Positions 8,423-17,381 of a stretch of DNA of 54,824 nucleotides are shown piece after piece. Source of the stretch: CAZKBP01 sp964551015 (lineage in GTDB: Bacteria > Bacteroidota > Bacteroidia > Cytophagales > Microscillaceae). Where the stretch lies: positions 1 through 54,824 of the forward strand of contig CAZKBP010000038.1 in NCBI GenBank assembly GCA_964551015.1. Direction: 5' to 3'. The first letter of the stretch is position 1, and every line of letters begins with the position of its first letter. The notes under the pieces are model-generated. The model saw nothing but the letters and a program-made list of their open reading frames with translations. It had not been told where the DNA came from and did not search any database. The position numbers and the translations under genes are program-made.

Positions 8423-8932
8423 TTGAAACAACGTACTGCGACATTCCTTTCTTGGCTTAGTTCTTCTTGTCTAGTCTGTCTCTTAGGTGGAATACTCATG
8501 TCTTCTTGTCAATCTTCTCCTTTTTATGAGAAAAATTACGACTTAGCAGAGGGGCAGTGGTTCGTGGATTCGGTACGCGTCTTTGATTTCAATATTCAAG
8601 ATCACCAGACTCCCTATTTCTTTTATTATAATATAAGAAATACCATAGATTACCCCTACTACAATCTGTATGTTACTTTTTACCTAGAAGATTCTACTGG
8701 AGAAATCATCTCCGAACAATTACAGAATATTAGCCTAATGGACGAGAAAACAGGTAAACCCTTTGGAAGCGGGTGGGATGTATTCAGTCACCAGCTCATG
8801 GTTCCTTTATTAAATCCATTTACTTTTCCGGCACCGGGCAAATACAAACTGCGTTTGCAACAATACATGCGACGTGACCCCTTACCGGGCATCCTGACCG
8901 TGGGGCTTCGTATTGAAAAGGGAAAATCATGA
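8423..8932 (+). CDS. gldH: Gliding motility lipoprotein GldH
   Basis: GldH is an outer-membrane-associated lipoprotein needed for gliding in Flavobacterium. From a TTG start at 8423 the product has a charged n-region (KQR), a hydrophobic core (LVCLLGGIL) and a lipobox MSSC with Cys at residue 29. The body has the family look: NIRNTIDYPYYNLYVTFYLED, then a D-x-x-TGKPFGSGW segment. With this start it is 169 residues, close to the expected size. The open frame extends upstream to a GTG at 8288, but that would overlap the PSP1 gene and run through a strong terminator. An in-frame ATG exists only at the lipobox methionine, which would remove the signal peptide. The TTG start is my inference. Confidence 0.8.
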   Translation: MKQRTATFLSWLSSSCLVCLLGGILMSSCQSSPFYEKNYDLAEGQWFVDSVRVFDFNIQDHQTPYFFYYNIRNTIDYPYYNLYVTFYLEDSTGEIISEQLQNISLMDEKTGKPFGSGWDVFSHQLMVPLLNPFTFPAPGKYKLRLQQYMRRDPLPGILTVGLRIEKGKS

Positions 8933-8954
8933 GAGCCGTGAATCTTGGGATATT

Positions 8955-8986
8955 TTTGCTTTGACGCTGGCTTATCCATACCTTTG
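8955..8986 (+). promoter_or_regulatory. Bacteroidota-type promoter for LON-thrC-thrB
   Basis: TTTG at 8955-8958 is followed by a 20-base spacer and TACCTTTG at 8979-8986, which matches the consensus TTTG-N19-TAnnTTTG. Transcription would start near 8993. The long frame of the next gene begins with TTG at 8945, upstream of this promoter. The promoter therefore supports the ATG at 9071. Confidence 0.7.
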
Positions 8987-9070
8987 TATAGATTAGGCAT
9001 TACTCGGTGCCAAGTCAAAAAAAAGACGCATAACCAAAAACTAATTAGCAAGCCCAGAACAAAAAAGCGC

Positions 9071-9706
9071 ATGGAAAAAATACTCCCACTCTTCCCGCTC
9101 AGCCTCGTCGTTTACCCCCAAGAAAAATTAAACCTTCATATCTTCGAGCCTCGCTACAAGCAACTGGTTCAAGACTGCGAATCCAATCAAGGTACTTTTG
9201 GTATTCCTGTCTATATCAATGAGCAAGTCGCTGAGTATGGCACTGAGGTAGAGCTGGTGCACATCGAGCGCATCTATGAAGATGGCCGCATGGATATCAA
9301 AACCAAAGGGATTCAAGTATTTAAAATGATTACGTTTGATAATCCCCTCAAAAATCATCTCTACGCCGGAGGACTGGTTCAGGTCATGGAAGTGGATTAT
9401 GAGATCGCCCCAGAGATTACCAAGAAATTACTGGAGCAACTGACCGAGCTTTATAAGGTACTACAAATTGAAGCAGATTTTAAACTAATCGATCAAAAAA
9501 AGTTATCTTATGAAGTAGCTCACAAAATTGGCCTTTCTACCGAGCAGGAGTACGAACTCCTCAAATTAAGTAGTGAAAAAGATAGACAAAGCTACCTCTC
9601 GGCACATCTCGAGAAAGCCATTCCTATTATTAGTGAGATGGAAAAAACCAAACAACTCATTCGCATGAATGGACATTTCAAACATTTTGATCCGCTCAAT
9701 TTTTAA
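9071..9706 (+). CDS. LON substrate-binding-domain protein
   Basis: The product is the N-terminal substrate-binding domain of Lon protease standing alone (PF02190-like), without ATPase or peptidase domains. The family start is clear: LPLFPLSLVVYPQEKLNLHI followed by FEPRYKQL, then FGIPVYIN and a VELVHIERIYEDGRMDI segment. It is 211 residues. Its role is not established; such proteins are thought to bind unfolded or partner proteins. The ATG at 9071 starts right at the conserved domain. An upstream in-frame TTG (8945) would add an unrelated, basic 42-residue leader and lies before the promoter. thrC follows after 32 bases, so co-transcription is likely. Confidence 0.88.
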   Translation: MEKILPLFPLSLVVYPQEKLNLHIFEPRYKQLVQDCESNQGTFGIPVYINEQVAEYGTEVELVHIERIYEDGRMDIKTKGIQVFKMITFDNPLKNHLYAGGLVQVMEVDYEIAPEITKKLLEQLTELYKVLQIEADFKLIDQKKLSYEVAHKIGLSTEQEYELLKLSSEKDRQSYLSAHLEKAIPIISEMEKTKQLIRMNGHFKHFDPLNF

Positions 9707-9738
9707 TCCCAGTATCGTGTCTACTAAGCTCAAATACG

Positions 9739-11145
9739 ATGGCCTCTATTCATTATCATAGTACCAATCGTGCTCTCTCTTCGGAAAGAACCCCTTCCAT
9801 CCGTTTCCCAGAGGCACTAATGAGAGGTTTGGCTCCTGACCAAGGGCTTTATATGTTCAATCAGATACCCCAACTCAGCCCCGCCGAGATTAATTCTCTT
9901 AGAAATAAACCGTATCACGAAGTCGCTTTTCATCTCTTAAATCTCTTTTTGAGAGAGGATATGCCAAGCGAAAAGTTGAGGCAAATTTTAGCACAAACCT
10001 ATACTGATAACCCCAAATGGCCAGGCGGCGTAAAGATCCCTTTGGTGCCATTGGGGAAAAGACAATATTTGGCACGACTGGATCAAGGCCCGACGGCCTC
10101 TTTCAAGGATTTTGCCGCACAATGGATGTCAAGAATGATGCAGCACTTTCGCTCGCCCGATCAGCAGATCACCATTTTGGTGGCTACTTCTGGCGATACA
10201 GGCAGTGCGGTGGGCGAAGCTTTTCGGGGCGTAACTGGAACCCGAGTGTGTATTCTCTATCCAGAACAGGAAGTGAGTCTTATCCAAAAAAAACAATTGG
10301 ATTCCATCGGAGAAAACGTACAAGCCATTTCTCTAAAAGCCAAATTTGATGATTGTCAAAGAATCGTTAAACAAGCCTTCAACGATCAGGATTTGCGTCA
10401 TTTGAATCTAACCTCTGCCAATTCCATTAATATTGGTCGCCTGCTGCCACAAATGGTATATTATGTATATATTTATCTACAAGTAAGCCAGGCGGGTGAA
10501 GAAGTAATTTTTAGCATCCCTTCTGGGAATTTGGGGAATGCGCTAGGCTGTGAAATTGCCCGTCGCGTGGGTGTACCCATTCGTAAAATTATTATAGGTA
10601 CGAACGCCAATAATGCTTTTCCCCATTTCCTGAGAGCGCAAGTTTACCAAAAAATACAGCCTTCCAAAGCTTGCATTTCTAATGCCATGAACGTGGGCAA
10701 TCCCAGTAACTTAGCCCGTTTTTTTGATCTCTATGGTGGCACCGTAGATAAGGAAGGGCAAGTGTATCAGCTTCCTGAGCTAGGTGAGATGCAGAAGTAT
10801 TTGGTGGGTTATGATTTTTCGGATCAGGCTACCATCGAGACCATTCAAAAGGTTTATAATCAGCAAAAAATCCTCTTGGAGCCACACGGCGCGATCGGAG
10901 CCAGGGCTTTACAAGCTTATTTAGAAGAATTTCCCGAAGAAAAACGTTATACCAGTGTAGTCATCGAGACGGCGCATCCTGCTAAGTTCCCAGAAGTGAT
11001 TGAGAGCTGTTTGCATTTTCGCCCCCAGAATAGCTTGGCGTTAGACAGACTCAATCAGCGGGAAGGAAGTCCCGTTTATCTCGATAATGATTACCAGCAC
11101 TTTAAAGATTACCTGCTCCAGTCTGGGACGAGTGATGCACCATAG
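9739..11145 (+). CDS. thrC: Threonine synthase
   Basis: This PLP enzyme converts O-phosphohomoserine to threonine. The N-terminus reads YHSTNR...RFPEALMRGLAPDQGLYM, typical of the family. The PLP lysine is K123 in TASFKDFAAQ. The phosphate-binding loop is ATSGDTGSAVGEAF. Later segments SGNLGNALGCEIA and TAHPAKFPEVI also match. Its length of 468 residues is slightly above the ~430-440 usual in Bacteroidota; the N-terminal 15 residues and the C-terminal ~15 account for the excess. thrB follows after 30 bases, so the last two steps of threonine synthesis are encoded together. Confidence 0.96.
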   Translation: MASIHYHSTNRALSSERTPSIRFPEALMRGLAPDQGLYMFNQIPQLSPAEINSLRNKPYHEVAFHLLNLFLREDMPSEKLRQILAQTYTDNPKWPGGVKIPLVPLGKRQYLARLDQGPTASFKDFAAQWMSRMMQHFRSPDQQITILVATSGDTGSAVGEAFRGVTGTRVCILYPEQEVSLIQKKQLDSIGENVQAISLKAKFDDCQRIVKQAFNDQDLRHLNLTSANSINIGRLLPQMVYYVYIYLQVSQAGEEVIFSIPSGNLGNALGCEIARRVGVPIRKIIIGTNANNAFPHFLRAQVYQKIQPSKACISNAMNVGNPSNLARFFDLYGGTVDKEGQVYQLPELGEMQKYLVGYDFSDQATIETIQKVYNQQKILLEPHGAIGARALQAYLEEFPEEKRYTSVVIETAHPAKFPEVIESCLHFRPQNSLALDRLNQREGSPVYLDNDYQHFKDYLLQSGTSDAP

Positions 11146-11175
11146 AAATTTAATTTTCACGCTTAGGAAACTCCT

Positions 11176-12111
11176 ATGAAAGAATGGATTAGCGTATTTG
11201 CTCCGGCCACCATCGGGAATATCGGCCCTGGCTTTGATGTACTCGGCCTCTCTGTGAAGCATTTGGGAGACGTGATTGAGGCACGCAAGATTGCCTCAGG
11301 AGTGGTGATTAGTGAAATTCAATCGGATATTCCTCTGAGTACTGATCCTCGTGAAAATACCGCAGGGATTGCCGCCCAAGAGGTACTCAATATCTTACAC
11401 ATTCGAGAAGGAGTAGAACTGAAAATCAAAAAAGGGATGCCTTCTGGCTCTGGACTGGGGTCTAGTGCGGCTTCGGCCGCTGCGGCTGCCTTTGCTACTA
11501 ATTATCTATACGGTGAGCAATTAAGTAAAGAAGAATTAATCCTACCAGCCACTCGAGCCGAAGAACATGTTTCAGGCGATTTTTTTGCTGACAATACGGC
11601 TCCGTGTATGCTGGGAGGAGCTACCCTAACCCGCTCTTGCCTGCCTTTGGATGTGACCAAAATTGGCTCCATCTCTAATCTCATTATTATCTTAGTTACC
11701 CCTCAAATTGTAATTCTTACCCGAGAGGCCAGAGAAATTCTCCCCAAACGCATCGCTCTCAAAAACTTTGTGTACAATATGGCTAACTCCTGCCTCATTA
11801 CGGCGGCTTTTGCCAAAGATGATTACAGTCTATTTGCCCGAAGCCTGAATGACGATATCATAGAACCTGCCCGTGCGAAGCTAATCACAGGTTTTCACGA
11901 GGTCAAACAGCACGCGCTGAGTGCTGGTGCCGACGGTTTAGCTATTTCTGGTTCAGGCCCAAGCCTTTTTGCGATTACCAGTGATTTGCGCAAGGCTCGC
12001 TTTATTGAAGATGCCATGCTACGCACTTTTCGGCAGTACCAGATCAAAGCTCAAAGTGTCATTACGGAGGTAGACGATGAAGGCACCAGAATACTGGATG
12101 AAAGTGAATAA
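11176..12111 (+). CDS. thrB: Homoserine kinase
   Basis: This GHMP-family kinase phosphorylates homoserine with ATP to give the substrate of ThrC. The N-terminal substrate loop is FAPATIGNIGPGFDVLG. The phosphate-binding motif is PSGSGLGSSAASAAAAAF. A C-terminal SGSGPSLFAI segment is the third GHMP motif. At 311 residues it is normal in size. AGGA lies about 8 bases upstream of the ATG at 11176. The gene order thrC-thrB is clear; an aspartokinase/homoserine dehydrogenase gene, often adjacent in this phylum, is not in this window. Confidence 0.96.
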   Translation: MKEWISVFAPATIGNIGPGFDVLGLSVKHLGDVIEARKIASGVVISEIQSDIPLSTDPRENTAGIAAQEVLNILHIREGVELKIKKGMPSGSGLGSSAASAAAAAFATNYLYGEQLSKEELILPATRAEEHVSGDFFADNTAPCMLGGATLTRSCLPLDVTKIGSISNLIIILVTPQIVILTREAREILPKRIALKNFVYNMANSCLITAAFAKDDYSLFARSLNDDIIEPARAKLITGFHEVKQHALSAGADGLAISGSGPSLFAITSDLRKARFIEDAMLRTFRQYQIKAQSVITEVDDEGTRILDESE

Positions 12112-12282
12112 ATAAACCTCTAGAAAAGACCAGAAAATAAGCAGTCTGATGGAAAAATATATCCGCAAGTTGCTCGGGTTCCGTTCTGTTATAGATAGGC
12201 TTCATGTGAAAGTACAGAAGTTGGGTACTGATGAAACATACCACGAAAGCATAAATACTTAAATCTAAAACCCACTAGGTGT

Positions 12283-12639
12283 ATGAAGAAATTTCTACTG
12301 TTGATAACCACACTTTTAGTTTCTCTTTCCAATCTGAGCGCACAAGCAGAAGAACCCTCCCTGAGTGCCCAAGAAGTGCTGATTTCCAACCAGAGTTACA
12401 TGGATATCACTATCTTCGTGAGCCTCAAAAAAAATCGCTGGAAGAAAATAAAAATGAAAGCCGAAGAATGGGTCATTTATCAAGTCGCGAAAGCGCCTGC
12501 CCTGATGAAAATCACCACTCCAGGTTTGGGATCTACCACGGTTGTACATCGTTTGGAGGGCGGGAAAAAATATGACATTTTCTGGTATGCTGCTAAAAGA
12601 CGGCTGGACGTGAATGCCTTTCGGGTGCATTTTCCCTAA
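12283..12639 (+). CDS. Small secreted protein, unknown function
   Basis: A 118-residue protein with a clear signal peptide: KK, a hydrophobic core FLLLITTLLVSL, then SNLSAQA with likely cleavage near residue 21-22. The mature part (~97 residues) is beta-rich and basic (for example KKNRWKKIKMKAEEWVIYQV) and has no cysteine pairs or repeats. I do not recognise the family. It starts 171 bases after thrB and ends 9 bases from the convergent esterase stop, so it probably has its own promoter, which I could not identify. Overlapping frames in other phases (12279-12575 plus strand, 12316-12630 minus strand) have no such features and are rejected. Confidence 0.75.
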   Translation: MKKFLLLITTLLVSLSNLSAQAEEPSLSAQEVLISNQSYMDITIFVSLKKNRWKKIKMKAEEWVIYQVAKAPALMKITTPGLGSTTVVHRLEGGKKYDIFWYAAKRRLDVNAFRVHFP

Positions 12640-12648
12640 ACAGGCAGA

Positions 12649-13800
12649 TTACTCTTGGAAAAATAGCCAACGGACAGCTTTGGCAAACTCCCCTTGCCAG
12701 AATTGTTCCTCGTGTTTCCCATCTGCATAGATTTGCTGGAAAATCTTCTCAGAGGGATAGCCTTGCTCGGATAACAACGCTCGCATCTTTTTTAGATCCT
12801 GAGCCATAAAACCATCTTGACCTTCCAAAGCTCCTACGATGAGGTAGAGTGCCGATAATTTTTTTGGCTTTGTTTTTAATTTAGCTTCAGCAAACGAGTA
12901 AATCTCTGGATTAAACCAAAAAGAAGGAGAAAATACGCCCGCCTTGCCAAAAGTCTCAGGATATTCAAGTGCTGCGTAGTAAGCAATCAAGCCTCCCATA
13001 GAACTGCCCAGTATGCCCGTATCGGTAGAGCCAGTGCGCGTGCGAAAATGCTCGTCCACATAAGGCTTGAGGGTTTCTTTGATAAAGCGTACGTAGGCTT
13101 TCCCTTCACCACCGCCGTATTTTTCGTTTGACCAAGGGCTGTACTCGGCCAAACGTAGCGAATCTCCATGGTCAATCGCCACTACGATCAAGGCTTGCTG
13201 GGGATTTTCTTCAAACATTTGATCCAGCGTTTCGTCCATTTTCCACTCTTTAGCAAAAGCCGTCGCCCGGTCAAATACATTTTGACCATCGTGTACATAC
13301 AGTACTGGATAGCGCCGCCCCGAGGCCTGATAATCAGGAGGGAGATAAATCCATACGCGCCGTTGGCGGCCTAACTGCGGAATTGTAAAGTTTTTTTTGA
13401 GAATTTGTACCTGAGCACTACGGGTAGAAATAGCAGGCTGAGACGTTTTCCAGCCTTGAATGCTTAGGTGAATCGCTGGGTGGTCATTGCCGATTTTAGC
13501 AACCCGATTGGGAATATCTCGCCCTTGGGCATCGGTTTCTACGCATTGCCAGCTACCCCTTGTGCATTTAAAGGCAATCTCGCGCGACGAAAAAGGAAGT
13601 TCTATGTCATATTTACCATCTTCTCTCTTCTGAAATCGGTAGCTAGTGTCGCTGGGATTCCATTGATTAAAATCACCAGCCAAGAAAATGCTATCTTCGG
13701 GAGGCGTATCGGCGGGGAGAGAATCAATAATGATGTGTACTTGTGCCGACAGATGTACAGGAAGGACGAAAAAAAGGACAAGGGCAAGTATGCGTTTCAT
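12649..13800 (-). CDS. Secreted esterase (enterochelin-esterase-like) with N-terminal carbohydrate-binding-type domain
   Basis: A signal peptide (KRILALVLFFVLPVHLSAQ) precedes an Ig-like domain resembling the CBM20/48 fold, with FLAGDFNQWNP as the recognisable strand. A Fes/YieL-type alpha/beta hydrolase follows: VWIYLPPDY, YPVLYVHDGQN, and nucleophile elbow GSSMGG with the serine near residue 267. A C-terminal HEEQFW holds the likely catalytic histidine. The substrate is unknown; relatives cleave ferric enterobactin, feruloyl or acetyl esters. The ATG at 13800 starts the signal peptide. An in-frame TTG at 13821 would overlap the upstream gene. It is the last gene of a minus-strand run, 13 bases after the SanA-like gene. 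Confidence 0.88.
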   Translation of the reverse strand: MKRILALVLFFVLPVHLSAQVHIIIDSLPADTPPEDSIFLAGDFNQWNPSDTSYRFQKREDGKYDIELPFSSREIAFKCTRGSWQCVETDAQGRDIPNRVAKIGNDHPAIHLSIQGWKTSQPAISTRSAQVQILKKNFTIPQLGRQRRVWIYLPPDYQASGRRYPVLYVHDGQNVFDRATAFAKEWKMDETLDQMFEENPQQALIVVAIDHGDSLRLAEYSPWSNEKYGGGEGKAYVRFIKETLKPYVDEHFRTRTGSTDTGILGSSMGGLIAYYAALEYPETFGKAGVFSPSFWFNPEIYSFAEAKLKTKPKKLSALYLIVGALEGQDGFMAQDLKKMRALLSEQGYPSEKIFQQIYADGKHEEQFWQGEFAKAVRWLFFQE

Positions 13801-13813
13801 AGCGTATCTATGG

Positions 13814-14479
13814 CTAATCAATTTTTATTTTATCTCCCAAAAACTTAGGCTGTTTATTGAGGATGTAAATGTCTAAGAATACTTTCACACGGGCAAGCTT
13901 TTCCCGAATTCTAGTTTTAAAACCTGAGATAAGCCCCACATCCTTGGCATTGTAGCCTACGGCTCGGATGCCGTGCGAACTGGCCAAATAGATCGCTCTT
14001 TTGTTATGGAATTCTTGTGAGATCACCGTAAAACGATCTTGCCCGAAAACTTTCTTACCCCTGACCACGGAATCTAGGGTACGAAACCCAGCAAAGTCTA
14101 AGTAAATTTTATCTTCAGGAACATCCTGCTTCATCAAAGCCTTTTTCATATCCATAGGTTCGTTGTATTGTCGGATGCTATTATCACCGCTTACCAAGAT
14201 GTAGTCAATTTTACCCGCTTTATACAGAGCGGCTGCCGCTTGGATACGATATTTGAAATACAAATTCACCTGACCATTAGCTAATCTACGACTAGTTCCG
14301 AGTACGAGCCCTACTTTATTATGTGGGATTTGATCTAATTGATTATACACGTATGGTGAGGCATACGTATCAATCCGCCAGTCAGAAAGAAAGATCACCA
14401 ACAAGACTGAAAAAATTCCCATTAGAAGTAAAATCAGCAACTTTTTCAAGTATTTTCTAAGGAAGAGCATAAATTTCAT
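13814..14479 (-). CDS. sanA: SanA-like DUF218 membrane-anchored protein
   Basis: One N-terminal membrane helix (about residues 12-32) anchors a DUF218 domain in the periplasm. The conserved core is visible: VGLVLGTSRR, a YKAGKIDYILVSGDN segment, PEDKIYLDFAGFRTLDSVVR, and FTVISQEFHNKRAIYLA. SanA in enteric bacteria affects envelope permeability to vancomycin at high temperature, and its biochemical activity is unsettled. At 221 residues it is the usual size. It sits between the VOC gene (38 bases upstream) and the esterase (13 bases downstream), probably on one transcript. Confidence 0.88.
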   Translation of the reverse strand: MKFMLFLRKYLKKLLILLLMGIFSVLLVIFLSDWRIDTYASPYVYNQLDQIPHNKVGLVLGTSRRLANGQVNLYFKYRIQAAAALYKAGKIDYILVSGDNSIRQYNEPMDMKKALMKQDVPEDKIYLDFAGFRTLDSVVRGKKVFGQDRFTVISQEFHNKRAIYLASSHGIRAVGYNAKDVGLISGFKTRIREKLARVKVFLDIYILNKQPKFLGDKIKID

Positions 14480-14517
14480 AAGCTTAGCAAGCCAAGTCAG
14501 GGCTGAATAAAGCTGAA

Positions 14518-14910
14518 TCAGGAAATTACTTCAGCAAAATCTAAGATATAGCCATTCAAATCTTGGATAGCAAATTCTATCGTGTTGTAATCAGTTTCTT
14601 GGATCGGTTTGATAATCTGTACCGGCTGCTGTTGAACTTTCTCGTAAAACTCTCGGATTCCTTCTCCCTGGATATACAAAGTCATGCTGGCTCCAATCGT
14701 AGTCTCTTCCAAACTAGGATATTCATGAGTGAGGCTGGCTCTTTCGTGAAACATCATCACGATCTCACCAGATTTTACGATGGCCCATTGGGCAGCGTCT
14801 TCTTGCGTAGTTTTTTGTACTAAATGAAAACCCAGATACGCTTGATAGTATTCTACACTTGCTTGTACATCCTGCACCATGAGGTTTGGATTGAGAAAAT
14901 GGAGCTTCAT
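14518..14910 (-). CDS. VOC-family (glyoxalase/bleomycin-resistance-like) protein
   Basis: This 130-residue protein has the paired beta-alpha-beta-beta-beta layout of the VOC fold. It opens with FLNPNLMVQDVQASVEYYQ and closes with IEFAIQDLNGYILDFAE, where the final acidic residue is a typical metal ligand. The subfamily and substrate cannot be read from the sequence. Many proteins of this shape are lyases, dioxygenases or binding proteins. The ATG at 14910 directly precedes the fold. It likely heads the SanA-esterase run, since 185 bases separate it from the dehydrogenase gene upstream. Confidence 0.82.
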   Translation of the reverse strand: MKLHFLNPNLMVQDVQASVEYYQAYLGFHLVQKTTQEDAAQWAIVKSGEIVMMFHERASLTHEYPSLEETTIGASMTLYIQGEGIREFYEKVQQQPVQIIKPIQETDYNTIEFAIQDLNGYILDFAEVIS

Positions 14911-15095
14911 AATTTGGTGATGTCAAGGGTTATCAATGAAGTTTTCAGAAGTTTTAGTTTAGAAGCGAAAAATTTCTTTTTATCAGGTTCCAGAGGTAGA
15001 ATTTTGCAGCTCAAAGATAAACTTTAGACAACTTCAATATTACAGGATTCAAGATAATAAATTGTCTAGAATTTGACTAACGCCGGCTCGATAAT

Positions 15096-16181
15096 CTAAG
15101 CCTCCCACTTAATTTCAAATTGGCGAGCCAAGGCTAATAAATCCTCCACCACCGCAGCCAAGAGTGGAATCCCTTCTTTGCTACGTTGTATCTCGGCATT
15201 CCTTTCGGGATCGCCCGGAATCAATACCTGCTGACCCGCTAGGGCAGGAGCATTTCGGAAAGTTTGTATCCAAAGATCCATATTTTTTTTGAATGTTTCG
15301 GCTGGTTGGAAGGCATCGATCCGCATGGCTCCAAAGAAATGTCCCGTTCCTGCTCCTACCGGGGGTTGCCTCTCAGAAGTAGCCCCAGCCGTGGCAAAAG
15401 GAGGAACCCAAGGGCCAAAATTGGCTCCGGACAGCACCCCAGAAAAAATATCTACAATTGCTCCCAAGCAATAACCCTTATGACTACTGTGTAAAGGATC
15501 ACTCCCCAAGGGCAATAAAGCTCCTCCCTCTTTGGGGGCGTGAGGGTTCGTAGTAGGCTGGCCGTTGGCATCTTGTGCCCAGCCCAAAGGAGCCTCTTGT
15601 CCTTGCCTTTGCAAAATTTGCATTTTACCATAAGCCACCGCGGTAGTGGCAAAATCAGCCACGAAGGGGGGTTCTGTATGGGCTGGAATCGCTACGGCAA
15701 TGGGGTTGGTTCCCAATAACTTTTCCAGTGAGTAAGTGGGGGTAGCTAAGCTGGTGGCATGGGTCAAGGAGATACCGATCATATCGTGCTCGAGCGCGAG
15801 CATGGCGTGATAACCAGCAATCCCGTAATGTCCGGAGTTTTGTACGGCCACCCAACCCGTACCGACTTGCCTTGCTTTTTGAATGGCTAGGTGCATCGCT
15901 TTTTGCCCCGCAATGAGTCCTAGCCCACGGTCTGCATCCAAGGTAGCGGTGCTGGGAGTCTCGTAGATAATTTTAGCCTGAGGTTTAGGGTTCAGGCGAT
16001 TCATTTCCCATTGTTTTACATAGCCACGGAGGCGAGCCACTCCGTGGGAATCAATTCCTCTCAAATCCGCTTTTATCAGCACGTCTGCGGCTTGTACAGC
16101 GTGCTCTGGCGTGCAACCGATGGCTTGGAAGACACGCTCACAAAAATCTCGGAGAGTTTCGGCTTGGAAGACTTGTGGCAT
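15096..16181 (-). CDS. Malate/L-lactate dehydrogenase-type (Ldh2/MDH2) oxidoreductase
   Basis: This NAD(P)-dependent enzyme belongs to the PF02615 family, unrelated in fold to Rossmann malate dehydrogenases. Members act on malate, lactate, ureidoglycolate, 2,3-diketogulonate or Delta1-piperideine-2-carboxylate, and the substrate cannot be decided here. Family markers are DLRGIDSHGVARL near residues 55-67, NSGHYGIAGYHAMLAL near 115-130, LLGTNPIAVAIP, a DFATT...YGK segment, and HKGYCLGAIVDIFSGVLSGA. Its length of 361 residues is standard. The ATG at 16181 lies 69 bases after the membrane-protein gene stop (both minus strand), so it could be read from the same transcript. Confidence 0.9.
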   Translation of the reverse strand: MPQVFQAETLRDFCERVFQAIGCTPEHAVQAADVLIKADLRGIDSHGVARLRGYVKQWEMNRLNPKPQAKIIYETPSTATLDADRGLGLIAGQKAMHLAIQKARQVGTGWVAVQNSGHYGIAGYHAMLALEHDMIGISLTHATSLATPTYSLEKLLGTNPIAVAIPAHTEPPFVADFATTAVAYGKMQILQRQGQEAPLGWAQDANGQPTTNPHAPKEGGALLPLGSDPLHSSHKGYCLGAIVDIFSGVLSGANFGPWVPPFATAGATSERQPPVGAGTGHFFGAMRIDAFQPAETFKKNMDLWIQTFRNAPALAGQQVLIPGDPERNAEIQRSKEGIPLLAAVVEDLLALARQFEIKWEA

Positions 16182-16250
16182 TGGGTCAAATTGATTTTTT
16201 TGTCAAAAGATTTTGCAAATAAAGCTAAATTACAAGAAGCATGAAATTCT

Positions 16251-17381
16251 TTATGATCTATCGGCCAGTTGCATAGAAATTCTTCCCCAATCAATAAAAA
16301 AGATATACATCACAATCCACGGATGCACCCAACCTCCTACCTCCAATAAAACATAGTTGCCCCAGTGAAAAAACAAGCCCGCCAGCAAAAACACATACTT
16401 GTATCTGGGTAAGAACATAATCAGGCAAAAAGCTAATTCAAACAAAACCCCCATCACCGCCAAAAACACACATAAAATCGGATGATCCGCCACCCAAATT
16501 CCCCACGGCACAGCGTGCAGACGAAGATAGGTAGCCATAGTCTCAGGGGCAAACCAAGCCCCGCCTCCGATCAGTATCTTCTCGAGTCCAGCCAAAAAGT
16601 AAGCGGAAACTACCATCCATTGGGCTAATGAAATAGGCCAAGCTGCCGGAGGAGCAGGAGTGGACTTGACACGCTGACACTCCCAAAGCAAAAAAGGCAA
16701 AAGAAGTAGACCGTAATTGAAAGTAGCGAAAGTATGATCCAGTTTATGAAAACTATACAAATATCCTTGTAAAAGAATGAACAGTATGGCTAGCATACTC
16801 GAGAAAAAAACGTCACGCCATCCTAGCAACACCATCAATGCGCTGAGCCACATCAGTATACATCCTATATAAATAAACTCCAAAGAGGGATAGGGCAGAT
16901 GCAAAACTTGAAGCAGGAAAACGGGATGATACAAATCTACAATTGCCAAACGTCCTTGTAACAAGTAAATCCAATCCCAAGTAAAGTAAAACAGGAATAA
17001 CAAGCATAGAATGCGGAGTACTCGGATATTTTTGCGTGAGGTAGACTGGCTCCAAAAATCTTTGACCTTCGTGCGAAGATGGGAATTACCGTAAAATAAA
17101 ATCACAAGCAAACCAAGCAAAATACTGCACAAATTTGCCCTCCAAATCACTTGGTCGGCTTTTTCTAGGAAAAAATAAAAGTCAAAACGATGCTTTTCGG
17201 TGTTGAATCTTGGGTAAAAAAACTCGACGGTCTGCCTAAACCACGCCGGAGCTTCATCTTGGTAGACAAGCTCCACCAAACCACGACCATATAAGCCATA
17301 CCAAAGATCTACCACGATCAAAAGCAAGATACCAATACCCAAAAGGCTCAAAGCCAATGTCTTTCCTTGTTTCATGCTCAT
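16251..17381 (-). CDS. Multipass membrane protein, HTTM/gamma-carboxylase-like
   Basis: The product has about eight to nine hydrophobic segments over 376 residues. The layout resembles HTTM-domain proteins related to vitamin K-dependent gamma-carboxylase: an early periplasmic segment, a motif AYFLAGLEKILIGGGAWF after the middle helices, and a late FHWGNYVLLEVGG region. Enzymatic activity is unproven for most bacterial members. Its ATG at 17381 overlaps the upstream gene's TGA as ATGA, which indicates translational coupling and supports this start over the Met two codons later. Confidence 0.65.
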   Translation of the reverse strand: MSMKQGKTLALSLLGIGILLLIVVDLWYGLYGRGLVELVYQDEAPAWFRQTVEFFYPRFNTEKHRFDFYFFLEKADQVIWRANLCSILLGLLVILFYGNSHLRTKVKDFWSQSTSRKNIRVLRILCLLFLFYFTWDWIYLLQGRLAIVDLYHPVFLLQVLHLPYPSLEFIYIGCILMWLSALMVLLGWRDVFFSSMLAILFILLQGYLYSFHKLDHTFATFNYGLLLLPFLLWECQRVKSTPAPPAAWPISLAQWMVVSAYFLAGLEKILIGGGAWFAPETMATYLRLHAVPWGIWVADHPILCVFLAVMGVLFELAFCLIMFLPRYKYVFLLAGLFFHWGNYVLLEVGGWVHPWIVMYIFFIDWGRISMQLADRS

